A DNA stretch of 64,000 nt from the NCBI GenBank assembly GCA_036850905.1, contig CM072098.1, positions 48,630,281 through 48,694,280 of the forward strand, in the 5' to 3' direction. This document shows positions 10,595-25,500 of the stretch, one piece after another; position 1 is the first letter of the stretch, and every line of letters begins with the position of its first letter. Made by a program: the position numbers and the translations under genes. Origin of the DNA: Luffa acutangula (taxonomy: Eukaryota; Streptophyta; Magnoliopsida; Cucurbitales; Cucurbitaceae). The notes beneath the pieces were generated by a model, which saw only the letters and a list, made by a program, of their open reading frames with translations, was not told the DNA's origin and did no database searches.

Positions 10595-13500
10595 TTAGAG
10601 GGTTACTGGAATTCGAAGACCATCGTAGCTTAGTTGAGCGTCAATATCTTCAGTCTCCTTCAATTTCAACAGGTAACTGTTTACTTCTTCATGATCCATT
10701 AGATGCATCATACCTTCATTTGAAATAGTTCACTTCACATCATATATTAAATCAAATAACAGAAAGAAGCACACAGATATAGATTCGACACGACAATGAT
10801 TTTCTAATAGTTTAAGATACGGATATGGCCATGGTAATGCATATATTTTATAAGAAACCAACTTAAAAAAAAATGAAAGAATAAAGGATATCCAAAAAAA
10901 AAACAAACCCACAAAAGAAAGGGACTCCGGTCAAGTAAAATAAGACCTAACACATAATTATAAAACAACTTGTCACCGACGACCGAAGAGAAACACGGAA
11001 CCTAGTGAGGGACCACACAACACAAGGCCACAAGAGCCCATCTCCACATCTTTAAACACTCTAATGTTTCTTGTTTCTCTCCCCCATAGACTCCACAACA
11101 ATGCATACATACCCCAGCTCCCCTTCTCTCAAAATGATGGATGGAGGGTGGAGGAACTTTGTTAGGTATCTTTCTCCAAAACGCCTGTAAGAAACTCAAC
11201 AACAAACACAACGAATGGGGAAGGAACCAACTCTACCTTATTGAGAGTTCTTCAATAGACAGAATGGTTATTCGCTTATTCTATTGGTAAAGCCAAATAG
11301 AAATACAATCCCAACTTTTCGAGAGAGCTAGTCCTCTCCACTCTCAAACCTCATTGTCTAAGCCTAAGAAGCACGGACACGGACACGGGACACAGACACG
11401 ATACGACACGAATACGGCAATACGTCAATTTCTGAAAATGTAGGACACGGATACGTCAAGGATACGTTATTTTTTTTATTTATTTAGATATGTTAAACGA
11501 TTAAATCCAAAAATGCTTTAATTTTTTTTTACTAACTACTAAAAATATTTAAAATTTAAAACAGAGAAAACAAAACATGAATGGAAATTTAATTGGCTAT
11601 TGGATTTAGTTTAAAATTTCAATGTACATAAATGATAAAACCCAATATGGCCCACTTAAACCCAATAAAGATATAAATACAATCTGTCACAAAATACCCA
11701 TTAAAAGCCCACAAAATAAAATTTATAAAAGAAATGGTAACTTAAAAGTTAGCCAAAAATCCTCCCCTGACCCTGACCCCTCCCCCAATTCTGCTTTCCC
11801 TCTCTTCGCTGATTCTCCCTCCATCTCTCCCTCTCTCAGCCTCCAACGATTTACTTTCTAACAGCGGCGGAGGCGGCGCCACCGAAGAGGGAGATCATGG
11901 ATGGAGAAGAAAAAATGAGATCATGGGTTGAGGAGCTGATTTTGTGGTTTGTGCGGTAGGGTTCACATTCCTTTTTGTTTTTCCTTAAAGTAAACAGACA
12001 TTTGGGCGGCCAGGCATGTCCGATTTGCAAGCCCAACACGTGTCCCAAAAAAAACACGGATTTTTTCGTGTCCGACACAGATTCCTTGCCCATTTTTACG
12101 TATCTGTGCTTCATAGGTCTAAGCAAGCCAAAAAACAAAATACCTTCCAACATTTTCTCCCCCCCCCCCCCACAAAACACTCACTCCCATGATCTCACCA
12201 GTGGTCCTTTTCCTAACTCCTCGATCATTACCTTGTAATCTCTATGTCTTACAAACTCGGAGGTCATGGTAATAAATATACATTAGTTCTATACCAAAAG
12301 GAAATACAAAACCAATAAGTTCATGCATTTGTATGTTTTAAAAAATGAGATCAATGTATTTCTCTCAAAATTTATTAGTCCTCACTACGTCCATCTAGTG
12401 TCGAACTCGAACTCATCACTTTGTACAATTAGTGTCCGACACATGTCTCTATTGTGCTAACAAATGTCAAAGTGCCCAATACAGGTCAGATATGAACATG
12501 TTACCCAAACAAAGTGTCCATGCTAGTATCAATAAATTTGAATTTAGGTTAAATTATAACTTCGGTCCTGAACTTCCCAGTTTATATCAAAAGATCTCTA
12601 AACTTTAAAAAGAGTCTAATAGGCCTTTGAACTTTAAAAAATATCTAATAAGTCCCTAAACTTTTGATTTTGTGTCTAATAAGTTTGAGTTTTCAATTAT
12701 GTGTTTAATAGGTCCTTGATCTACTCGACAACTTTTAAAACTCATGAATCCACCCGATACAAAATTGAAAGTTTAATATCCAATGTCCAATAAATTTGTT
12801 AATTTAAAAACGTTGAACATGTCCATAGGCCTATTAAATACAAAATTGAAACTTCACAAACCTATTTGACATTTTTAAAGTTAAGGGATCTATTAGACAC
12901 AATTAAAAGTTCTAGGATCTATTTTAATTTGACACTATCACAAAAGAACTAAACTTGTAATTTAACCTTGATTTTTTTTTTTTTTTTTTTTGACAAGAAA
13001 CATCAAGGAAATATATATATATTTTTTTTGAAAAAGAAATATATTAATCACAAAAAGAGGCACACAGCCAAGGGCGGAGGGAGCCCTTGCCCAAAATCTA
13101 ATTCAGCAAGTCTTTCCAATCACTAACTATCATTAACATGCTGTAATTTAACCTTGATTTTAATATATTTTCCATAAAAGCAAATAAGTGTCGGCATAAT
13201 TAATATAAATCAACTTCTTTAACTAATGAAAAACTAACGGCACAACCAGATAGAACACACTTTAACAAAATTATGTTTTGAAACTTCCCTGATAAAAGTT
13301 CAGGGATTATTACTTCAAAAAAAAAAAAAAAAAAAAAGTTGAAGGATTAAAATATAATGATGTAGAATGCATTTGAGAGAGAGGGAACAGTAAACAAACA
13401 TACCAGTGAACAAAGTTCTCTTTGGTTGTATTTTCCTTACTTCATCTAAAGCCTGAAAGAAAACGAAGAAGAAGAAACTTTAATTTCCTTTCCTGAGTTT

Positions 13501-16500
13501 ATGCTTAGAAAACATTGAATGAAAGTGAAGAATTACTCTTGGAAGCCCAAAGTGGGTGGAAGAAGATCGATCAGGTCGTAAAGCATCCTGAAAGTCAATC
13601 ATACCATAACTACTATCATATTTTCCACTGTATGTTAGTTTCTAGTGGAACAGAATGAGAAAAGAAGAGCTACCAGAATGAGAACTTCACAATCTTTCAA
13701 CAGTGGATAAGTTTCTTCAGGTATTTCACTAACATCACTGTCCCAAAAAGAAGACAATTATTTGTAAATTCTAAGCTGATCTATGCATCTGAACTTTTTT
13801 TTTAGATGGAGAAGCATATTTAACTAAATTACTTACCTAATGTAACAGACATTCCCAAATCGAAAACCTAACGAACGATAGCCGCGACCGTGCCACACCG
13901 GTAGAGGGGTAACCTGAAAAGGAAAAATAATGAACAAAAACCAATAGATTCACTTAAAAGTAGCATTTCAGGTCAACAATCATAACTTCAAAAGCGCATA
14001 AATCAACCTGAATTGACTAACTTACACCCTTATAGGTTTTTTGGTCGGTTCAATTCAACTTGGTGAATTTAGTCGGTTTAATCAACCTGAATTGACTAAC
14101 TTACACCCTTACAATATGTCAGCATCCTAAAATGAAAACTCTAGACTATAACTCAGATGCCCATATGCAACTTTCGTTTTTACGAAGACTGCAACAAAAC
14201 GTCAAAACGATTATGCCTCTATCAGCCCCCTTCAACCGGATAAAGCTTTACCTGCCTGCGAAGATGAGGAACAAGCCTAAGTCCTAGCTAAAATCAGAGG
14301 ATGGTACAAGGTTGGAAAATATCAGCTTAGATTCTACCCCTAGAACTCTGATGTCATAAATCGAGAACAAAAGGTTCCTTCATATGGGGGATGGATAAAT
14401 GCCTGCAATCTTCCTCTAGACAAATGGTCCTTTGAAATCTTTAAAATGATTGGAGATGAATGTGGTGGATATGTGAAACAGCTACAAAGACCCTTACCAG
14501 ACTGGATATGATGGAGATTATGATAAAAGTGAGACCCAATGACACTGGTTTTATCCCAGCCGAGGTGCATATTCCGTCATCATCAAGCAGCCCTATTAAG
14601 GTCAGTAACGACCCTTTCTTTATGGAGGATTATTATATAGGATATCTTGTCGGAATCCATGGCAAAATCCCAACAGAGTTGGCAAATTCCGATGAAGCTC
14701 GCACTGAAGCTGTCGATTACCAGGGAAACACCAAGCCACGCGGCACCCTTGAGAAGATTTATGAAAATGGGGATAATCCCCAGATATCGTACCATTGCTC
14801 CTTCCAAGGAGCCCCCTCTGATGCCTGTCAAACAGAGGATTTTCAGAACGCAATCTGACTAGGTCCCACGGCCACTGATTGACCATGTGAACCCCCAATC
14901 CCAAAAAACCATCACCACCAGCATCAAAAACCCTAGTCCCCACCCCGACAAAATTGCCCAACCTGAGGCCCACCCCAGTCAACCTATCTCCAAAAGCCCA
15001 CTTCGTCCCGTTGGCCCACCCAAACCTTGCACCAATCCTCATCAACCTCATCATTCTTTTTGCCCTGATCCTGAAGCCTCACCTGGAATCAATACCCCAA
15101 CTAGCCCACCGCCAAGTGGCCCAATCCCACCCAAAAATACCCTACATGGCCGGAAAAAGCCCATCACTATCAATAACAAGGAAACCTATCTCCTAATGGG
15201 CTCTATGCAGTCGACTGGTACAACTTTCCCTATATCTGATTCGGAAGAAGCTATCTCCTCCCCGGGTTCTCCAAATCCAACTGAATCTCCAAACAAACAG
15301 TTAGAATCCCCTCCTTCGATGTCCTATTTATTTGATGCAACCGAAGAGCAGCCCCCATATACTGACAGTCCCATTCTGTTGAAAATCAAAGCGCCCCTGC
15401 GGCCGATTACCAGGAAATCATCGACACAGAAACCACAGCCTTAATAGACATTGATATCGAAGAGATGGAAGGAGAAGAATCTGACCCAGAAGCCCTACAC
15501 CAGCAGAGAGATCCTACAGCCTACCTTCCCATGATCCTTCCTTGGTTGGCGGAACACAACATGTGCATCATGCCAATGCATGGAGCTGCAAAAGCTCCAC
15601 TCTTCAGTAAATTACAATAAACCATCAACGAGACAACAAATGGGCAGGCCACAAACCCCTATATGAAGATCATATCTTGGAATGTTAGGGGCTTGGGCTC
15701 TTGGAAGAAAAGAGCTCTCATAAAAGACTTCCTCACTTCAAAAAATCCAGCCATTGTGATTCTACAAGAAACAAAGCTCCCCTCATTTGACAGAAAGATG
15801 GTTAAATCAGTTTGGAGCTCGAGGAATATAGCATGGACAGCTCTTCACGCTTTTGGTGCTTCGGGGGGCATAGCTATTTTGTGGAATGAATCCTCCATCA
15901 ATACTATGGAGGTCATTGAAGGTATTTACACTCTCTCTATACACCTTTCTTTGGCTAATGGTTTCTCATTTTGGGTTACAGGAGTATATGGACCAAACTC
16001 TTCTAAAGAGAGAAAATCCTTTTGGCTTGAGCTCTACGACCTTCAAGCCCTCTGCCTTCCAAATTGGATTGTTGGGGGTGACTTCAACATCACTAGATGG
16101 ACTTGGAAAAAAATCTACAAACACTGCCCCCACCCATGGTATGAAGAGATTTAGTAAATTTATTGAATCAGCGGGTTAACAGGATATTCCCCTCTCCAAT
16201 GGCAGATACACTTGGTCAAGCTTCCGACCTAATCCCACCACGACACTGATTGATAGATTCCTCATTTCTGATAATATATCTCTCAAATTTCTATCAGTAC
16301 AGGCTCAAAAGCTAGAAAGACATACCTCATATCACTTTCCTATTTGTCTCTCCCTGGGTACAGAGAAGTGGGGTCCAACCCCTTTTCGATTTATCAATGA
16401 ATGGCTGTCCCACAAACCTTTTTTTACCGATGGTGGAATCTTGGTGGAGGTCGAATTCTATTGAAGGATGGGCAAGCCACGGGTTTATCCAAAAGTTAAA

Positions 16501-19500
16501 AGGGCTGAAAAAAGAGAGGAGATTGGCCCTCTACCTGAGCAAGATATTAGCAGGCGGTCAGTTATCAGAGCAGAATTAATGAGTTTATCGACCACGGAGG
16601 AAGCTATATGGAGACAAAAATGTAAGCTCAAATGGTTTGTTGAAGGAGATGTTAACTCAGCTTTTTTCCACATGATTGTTTTAGCTAATAGAAAGAGAAA
16701 TACAATAGATGAAGTCCTTACAGCCTCTGGAAATACCATTCTTAATGATGAGGCTATTGAGAAAGAATTCATTGATTTTTATCAAAGAAGAAAAAGTGTG
16801 CTCCCCTTCCAGTTATTGAAGATTGGAGCCCTATCTCTGCTAACCAAAGAGCCTCTCTTGAATTACCCTTCTCTGAATCAGAAATATATAGGGTTGTAAC
16901 CGACCTTGGCACCAACAAGACTCCCGGACCCGATGGTTCACTGCAAAATTCCTAAAAAAATCCTGGAACATCCTCAAAGAAGACATCAAAAGGGTGTTCA
17001 ACGATTTTTTCAGAAATGGCATCATTAATGCAAGTCTTAATGAGACATACATTTGTCTCATTCCTAAAAAGGTTGGTGCAAAAATAGTGAAAGACTATAG
17101 GCCCATAAGCCTCACCACAAGCTTATACAAAGTCATTGCTAGAGTGTTATACGATAGATTGAAAAAAGTCCTCCCACATACGATCACCGGCTACCAATCG
17201 GCCTTTGTTAAAGATCGACAAATCATGGATGTCATTCTTATAGCAAATGAACTAATTGATGAGTGGAATAGAAAGAAAAGGGAAGGTGTGGTTATTAAGC
17301 TAGACATAGAGAAAGCTTTTGATATGGTTGATTGGGATTTTCTTGATGATATCCTTGAAGCAAAGGGATTTGGCATTCGATGGAGACAATGGATCAGAGG
17401 TTGTATCACGTCAGCAAATTACTCCATTATCATAAATGGTAAGCCTCGGAGCAAAATCTTACCCTCCAGAGGTCTTCAACAGGGAGACCCCCTCTCCCCC
17501 TTTTTATTCATTTTGATTGTTGATTGTCTTAGCCATATGCTCATCAAAGTTGAGACCGAAGGATCCATCGTGGGATTTCGAGTGGGGAGAGGTACAAATG
17601 CTTTATCTATCACGTACTTACAGTTTGCAGACGACACCTTACTATTTTCCTCAACGGATAAAAGACACATCAGCAATCTCTTCAACATAATTCAATCATT
17701 TGAAAAGACCTCTGGGTTGAATATAAACTGCCAGAAGACTGAATTTTTAGGCATTGGTATTGATAATCAGCTTGCTGCCTCCTTAGCCATTTCCTATGGA
17801 TGTAAGTTGGGGTCATGGTCGATCACATACCTTGGCCTTCCTCTAAATGCCAATCCACGCTCTTTGAGCTTTTGGTCTCCGATGATTGAAAAAATAGAGA
17901 AAAGACTGCATTCTTGGGGCTCAAACCATATTTCCAAAGGAGGCCGACACACCTTAATACAAGCCACGTTAGCTAACCTCCCAATCTATTACCTCTCCAT
18001 TTTTCTTGCCCCCATGAAAGTCACCAAAGCTATAGAAAAACTTTTCAGAAACTATCTATGGAGAGGGACTATCGGGAATAGAGGTAGCCACCTCCTAAAA
18101 TGGTCCCTGCTAAAATCTCCCATTGAGGAAGGAGGTTTGGGATTATATGACATTCACAACAGGAACATCTCCCTGCTGGAAAAATGGATTTGGCGGTTCT
18201 ACACAGAAAAAGGTGCTTGGAGACGGGTCATTGTTGCTTAATATGGGGTCTCAAAAACCAATTACAAGCCAAGCAAGCTGTCTTTGAACTCTTCAAAGGA
18301 TCCATGGAAATCTATTTTCAAGCTACAGAATTTGATCTACAAAAACACTGCTATTAAAGTGGGAAATGGAAGCAACACCTTGTTCTGGGAGGAGGTATGG
18401 CTTGGATCCACAAGCTTTCTGGTTCTCTACTCACACTTATATCATCTCTCTATGAAAAAAGAAGCCATCACCGTCGAATTATGGTCCCCTCCCACAAAAT
18501 CTTGGAACCTTTACTTCAAAAGAAATTTGAATGATGATGAATTTCATGAATGGGCTAGTTTGTCACACCTTCTTTCCTCTTTCTCCACCAAAGAAGAGAA
18601 TGACAAATGGGTTTGGTCCCTCGACAAATCTGGAACTTTCTCCACCAGCTCTCTCACAAAAGAATTGGCCTCAGAAAAAATTTATCCAATGTTGACTTGT
18701 ACAGGCGACTTTGGAAAGGACCAATGCCCAAAAAAGTTAAGTTTTTTATATGGGAATTAAGTCATTCTTGTATTAACACTGCTGATGTTATCCAACGTAA
18801 AATGTCGATGATGTGCCTCTCTCCCAACTGTTGTTGTCTCTGCAAAAAGGCTCCAGAATCCCAGATCCATCTCTTCACCCTTTGCCCCTATGCGTCTGTT
18901 TTTTGGGACTATCTTCAACAGGCTTTTGGTTGGTTCACTGCCAGACCGGGAGACATGTTTTCTCTCCTAAAATCTTCTCTTTTGGGGCATCCCTTTAAAG
19001 AAGAAAAGAAGATTCTTTGGAACAATTTCACATACGCCTTCTTTTGGAATACTTGGTTGGAGCGAAACGCAAGAATATTCTCCGATAAGTCACAAAACAT
19101 CCATGCCTTTGTTGAATCCACTACATACTTAGCTATATTTTGGAGTAGTCTCTCCTCCCCCTTTTGTAATTATAGTCTATCTACATTATTATCTCATTGG
19201 AGATGTTTTTTGTAATTATCTTTGATAGGGTCTTTATTTATTCCCTCTTTTGTATCTATTTCATACATCAATGAAATGATATATGTTTCCTATCAAAAAA
19301 AAATATCACTTTTTCAGATGAACAATCCTAAATACAGCTCTAGAGATTTGGATAATCATCCAAAATCATAAACCTGTATGGTTTTACTGCCAGATTCATT
19401 AAAAGAGAAATGAAAAACAAAAGATTATTACCCATAATCAAGAATAAAATGAAAACGTCCTTAGGAAGTTTTCTGCTACCATTAATTGAGCACTACATGC

Positions 19501-22500
19501 AAACAAACTGACGATAGAATTCAATTTCGTTAAAAATTTGGAGGCTTGAAAAATAAATCCATTCAAAATTAGAATTCCTACCTTCAAATCAGTGACTACA
19601 AAAGGCTCCTCAGGTATGATATTGAACTGCAACTCTGAAACTGCAGCACCAGGTAAGATCACACTTGTGTCCACCAAATAATAGTGAGTCTTCTGCATCA
19701 CCTGAAATTATCTCACTATATGTAAAATATCATATAAAGAGTGCAATACCTCGGAATATTAAAATAAATACGGAATTAAACTATAAAAAGTCGGGACCTC
19801 AAAATCACGCTGAGCTGCATAAATTGGAACAGAAGGCTGGACATTGTTTGTCCAATCGCGAAGATCATCTAGACCTAATAGTGAAAAGGAAAAAAAAAAA
19901 AAAAAAAAAAGGAAGAAAGAGAAAAATATAGTGGTCAATGATTAGTTTGAAGGCTATATAGAAATAAAGGAATGAAATAAAAGAATTTACACTAGAATTA
20001 CAACTTTTTTATAATCTAAAATAAGATCAGATTGCAAGGTATTCATGTTTGAGACCTCCAATTGCATCAGCATGAGAATGAGTAATAATAACCGCATCAA
20101 TTGTTCTTATCCTGGCAGAAATCCAACTAGTTATGATGAGACAAAAATCATATGAAAATGAGTATGGCATAGGATCATGTTTGAGAGCAATGCTACGACA
20201 TACTAAAAACTAGAAACAATAACAAAAACTTGAAATGTAGGATATCATTTTGGTAAATGGCAGTTCTTGGTTATGTGGTGAAACTAGCATGTTAAAGAGG
20301 GTGTGAGCAAACAAATTAAAACTGGAAATCAATACAACAGTCAAATGGTTACTGCAGTGAAACTCATGAAAAATAATTTGAAATGGTACAATAAATAAGG
20401 ATTCCTGTCTGGTATCTTCTAATGAAACGTCCACAGGGAAAAGAAAAGGAACCCTCATTTAGCATATCTGCATAATACGCAGTCACCACTTCACTTTCTT
20501 TATCCAATCCATGTTGTAACAGACAAATGATAGAATTGAACGATTACATGACCAGAATCACACATTTATCTCAACACAAGTTGTAATTGATCTGGTACAG
20601 CAGCAGACCTTTAACTTTTTCTCCCCCTTCACTAGATAAAGAATTCCAACATTTTCTCTTTCTTTATAACCATGACTATTGCTCTGTGTAGCTTTTATGC
20701 ACTTCAATTATGAATTAATCTCATAGGTTAATGCTAAGTTGTGTACATCATTTGACATTGAAATTTAATATCCTATACAGAAACCTACCACAATTAGAAC
20801 CCATGGACTTAAAAAGATATGAGTTTACATCCTGCCCTTTCAAAACTTATTTATATATATATTTTAAAAAAAAAAAAAAAAAAAACAAACAAGTATATTG
20901 TGGAAGTACAAAAGAAACAAAAACTTGCCCCAGAAAGCAAAACTTACATATACCTTGTATGAAAGTTCAAAGGAATGACAACCCCGAACGAAGAACAGAA
21001 GTGGGAAGAGAAATATAGGATTGTGAAGCTTTTTTTTTTTTTTTGACAAGAAACATCAGAGATATGTATTAATCACAAAAAGAGAGAACAACCTAGGGGC
21101 CATGGGTGGAGTAGGAATGTGAAGCATTACAAGTTAACATAAAATTAATTAACTTGGGTTATAAAGCTCTTGGCAATATAAGTGCATCAAGATCCCCCTA
21201 ATCTAATATGGTCAACCAAACATTAGGAGCAATCAAGTATCTGCCCAAATTTACTCCATAGAAAACCTTAAACTTTTGCAAAAAAAAAAAAATTACTGAC
21301 CCGAATGGTGGAAACCATCGGAGAGCGCTGTGGTAGAAAAACCTGCAAGAAAAATATAGAATTGTCACAAAAGCCATCAGCCAAATATAGCAACAGCAGA
21401 TAAATTTTAACAAATTTCCCATAATTATAGAAAAAAGTCCAGAAAGGCACTAACATACAGAATAAAGGCTAAGAAATAAAAACCATGTGGCAGTACTATA
21501 CTAACTTTCCAACGTCTATAAGAATGTTACGAGTTCCAGAGGGTCCAGCATATCGAACTAGGATACTGGTATTAAGCCTCCTGTTTTTATTGCCCGGTTC
21601 TGCAGCTTTGAAGCATACCTGAAACAATTAAAAAAGAAAAATCATAAAACACTGTTAAGGGGCGTTTAGACCATAAGTTAGGCTAATAACTTGGGCCCCA
21701 TTTGGTACCATTTTCTTTTTTATTTTCTATTTGGAAAACTATGCTTGTTTCCTCACAATTTTTTGGGTGAGTTTTTCACCTTTCTTTTTTTTTTTTTTTT
21801 TTTTTTGATAGGAAACAAAGGCCATTTCATTGATGTATGAAATAGGTACAAAAGGAGATAATATTGAAGACCCTATCAAAGATAATTACGAAAAACATCT
21901 CCATTGAGATAGTAAAGTAGATAAGCTGTAATTACAAAAGGGAGGGGAGAGACTACTCCAAAAAATAGCTAGGTATGTAGTAGTTTCGACGAACTCATAG
22001 GTATTGTGATACTTTTCGGAGAAAATTCTTGAATTTCGCTCCAACCAAATATTCCAAAAAAAGGCATAAATGAAGTTGCACCAGAGGATTTTCTTTCCAT
22101 TCTTGAAAGGGTGACCCACGTAGCAAATTTTATGAGAGCAAAAATGTCTCCCGGTCTAGCGATCTCCCATCCAAAAGCTTGTAGAAGGATATCCCAGAAG
22201 GCGGTCACAAATGGGCACCAGCTGAATAGGTGAATTTGTGTTTCTGGAGCTTTGAAGCAAAGGCAGCAGCAATTTGGGGATAATGATATCACAGGCATTT
22301 TCCGTTGGACAACATCAGCAGTGTTTATGCAAGCATGACTGAGTTCCCACATAAAAAACTTGACCTTTTTGGGCATAGGTCCTTTCCACAGCTGTCGGTA
22401 TAAATCCCTGTTGGAAGAGTTTTTACTAGAGGCCATATCTTTAGTAAGGGATCCAGAAGAAAATACTCCCGATTTGTCAAGGGACCAAGCCCATTTGTCT

Positions 22501-25500
22501 TCCTCATCTTTGATGGAGAAGGAGGATAGAAGGTGGGATAAACTAGCCCATTCATTCGATTCAGCTTCATTCAAATGTCTTCTAAGCTGTAGGTTCCAGG
22601 CTTGTGAGGAGGGGTTCCATAGATCTGCAATGTGGGCTTCTTTCTTTAGGGATAGGTGATAAAGATGGGGAAATTGAGTCCGAAGGTTCGAGGATCCAAG
22701 CCAAAACTCCTCCCAGAACAGAGTAGTGTTTCCATTGCCCACTGTAATAACAATTTTTTTGTAAATCAGGTTTTGTAGCTTGATTATAGTCTTCCATGGA
22801 CCCTTTGAGGAATACAAGGTAGATTTCCCTGGTTTAAGGTTGTTCCTCGAGACCCCAAATTTTGCAACAATAATCTTCCTCCAAATAGCATCTGTTTCAA
22901 TATGAAACCTCCAAATCCATTTGGCCAAGAGGGATATGTTCTTATTGTGAATGTCGTATAATCCCAAACCTCCTTAAACAAAGGCCCATTTTAAAAGATG
23001 GTTACTTCTATTACCTTGAGACCCTCTCCACAAGTAGTTTCGGAAAAGCTTCTCAATTGCTTTGGTGACTTTTGTGGGGGCAAGAAAAATGGAGAGGTAA
23101 TAGACTGGGAGGTTGGCTAAAGTGGCTTGTATAAGGGTGTGTCGACCTCCTTTTGATATATGGTTTGAGCCCCAATTTTGCAATCTTGATTCAATCTTTT
23201 CAATCACCGGAGACCAGAAATTTAATGATCGGGGATTTCCATTTAGCGGGAGGCCCAAGTAAGTAATCGGCCAAGTACCCAACTTGCACCCAAAGCAAGA
23301 GGCAAGGGAGGCAGCTTGTTGATGGTTAATACCAATGCCCAAAAATTCGGTCTTATGACAATTAATATTCAGGCCCGATGTCGCTTCAAAAGATCGGATA
23401 GCGCTAAAAAGGTTGCTAATATGGCTCTTATCCGGCGAGGAGAATAATATGGTGTCGTCTGCAAATTGCAAGTGGGTGATAGATATGGCATTTGTTCCTC
23501 CACCTACCCCAAAGCCCTCAATATCTCCTTTTTTTTCTGCTTTGATAAGCATACGGCTAAGGCAATCAACAATCAAGATGAATAAGAAAGGAGAGAGAGG
23601 GTCTCCCTGTCGCAGACCTCTAGATGCTAAGATCTTACCACGAGGCTTGCCATTGATAATGATGGAGTAGTTGGCTGATGAAATACAACCTCTGATCCAT
23701 TGCCTCCATCGATTGCCAAAACCTTTTGCTCGGAGGATCTCATCGAGAAAGTCCCAGTCAACCATGTCAAACGCTTTCTCAATGTCGAGCTTTATGATCA
23801 CGCCTTCCCTTTTCTTTCTATTCCACTCATCAATAAGTTCATTGGCTATAAGAATAGCATCCATAATTTGCCTATCTTTTACAAAAGCCGATTGGTAGCC
23901 CGTGATTGTATGGGGGAGGACTTTCTTTAATCTTTCCGATAGAACTCGGGCAATGACTTTGTATATGCTAGTGGTGAGGCTAATGGGTCTATAATCTCTC
24001 ACTGTTTTTGCTCCAACCTTCTTAGGGATGAGACAGATATAAGTCTCATTAAGACTGGCGTTAATGATACCATTCCTGAAAAAATCATTGAACACCCTTT
24101 TGATGTCTTCTTTAAGGATGTTCCAAGATTTTTTAAGGAATTCTGCTGTATAGCCATCGGGGCCAGGAGTCTTATTAGTGCCAAGGTCGGTAACCGCTCT
24201 GTGTATTTCTGATTCTGTAAAAGGAGACTCAAGGTAGGCTCTGTGGACATCCGAGATGGGGCTCCATTCATCAATATCTGGGAGAGGAGCACGCTTGTCT
24301 TTCTTTGTATATATGCCTTGGTAGAAATCGAGAAATTCTTTTTCAATGGCTTCATCGGTTAGAATACTTTGTCCAGAGGATGAGAGGACTTCAATAATGG
24401 CACTTCTCCTTCTGTTTGCTGATACAATACGGTGAAAGAAAGCTGAATTAATATCTCCCTCAACAAGCCATTTGATTTTGCATTGTTGCCTCCATATAGT
24501 CTCTTCCTTAGCCAAAATGTCCATCAATTCTGCTTTAATAATCAATCTACGACTGATATCTTGTTCAGTTAGGAGGCCATTTTCCTCCTTGCTGTCAATA
24601 GAAGATAGCTCAAAACTCAAAGTTGTTTTCTGGTCCCTTTGCTTGCTGTAGGTTTGTTGATTCCACTGTTTTATCTCCTTTTTCAACCCTTTTAATTTAG
24701 CCATAAAACCATGACCCGGCCACCCTTGTAGCCTATTCGAATTCCACCAAAAATCCACCATCTGCAATAGAGATTTGTGTGACAACCATCCGTTGAGGAA
24801 CCGGAAAGGGGGTGGGCCCCATTTTTCTTTGCCAAGGGAGAGACATAAAGGGAAATGGTCTAATGTGTTCCTTTCTAGCTTTCGAACCTGTGCTGATAAA
24901 AATTTGAGGGAGATGTTGTCGGAGATAAGGAATCTGTCAATAAGAGTCATGGAGGGATTTGGCCGAAAACTAGACCAAGTGTATTTTCCATTGGAGAGAG
25001 GAATGTCCTGCAGCCCTGTAGATTCGATGAATTTGTTAAATTTCCTCATGCCACGGGTGGGGGTTGAGTTGGTCGATTTCTCCCATGACCATCTAGTTAT
25101 GTTGAAATCGCCCCCAACTATCCAATCTGGTAAGCAAAGAGCCTGTAGGTCTTGGAGCTCTTTCCAGAAGAATTTTCTCTCAAAAGCAGAATTAGGGCCA
25201 TATACTCCTGATATCCAAAAAGTGAAACCGTCAGCCAATGAGAGGTGTAGGGAGAGGGAATAAATACCTTCGACGATCTCCAACACACGGAAAGAGGACT
25301 CATTCCACAAAATGGCTATGCCCCCTGATGCACCATAGGCGTGAAGAGTTGTCCAAGCAATGTTGTTTGAACTCCAAACTGATTTAGCCATCTTTCTATC
25401 AAAGGAAGGGAGCTTTGTTTCTTGGAGGATGACAATGGCTGGATTTTTTGAGGTGATGAAGTCTTTGATGAGGGCTCTTTTCTCCAAGAGCCCAAGCCCC

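Larger units (their letters stand above)
14190..19303 (+). mobile_element. LINE (L1-like), 5'-truncated, in intron 7, antisense to host gene
   Basis: Order: remains of ORF1, then ORF2 with endonuclease, reverse transcriptase and zinc-finger-like C-terminal region, then an AT-rich 3' end and a 9-base poly(A) ending at 19303. It aligns throughout with the LINE at 21787-27853 on the other strand. Homology starts near 14190 (tatgcctctatcagcccc), so about 1.2 kb of ORF1 and the 5' UTR is missing; the exact left boundary is approximate. I could not find a convincing target-site duplication. Many stops and frameshifts show it is inactive. Confidence 0.9.

Noticed and set aside
11851..12238. Overlapping 87 and 109 codon frames on both strands
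   Set aside because: They lie in the 753-bp transposon and its flank, with low-complexity content and no recognisable protein.
14460..15444. Several 130-190 codon frames around 14.4-15.4 kb as host genes
   Set aside because: They align with ORF1 of the second LINE and its Pro-rich tail; they are pieces of the retrotransposon or its complementary strand.
14190..19303. Target-site duplication for the first LINE
   Set aside because: The sequence after the poly(A), atatcactttttcag, has no match near the left boundary, which is itself uncertain.
24775..25263. 162-codon plus-strand frame inside the LINE
   Set aside because: It is the complement of the endonuclease region of ORF2 and has no domain of its own.
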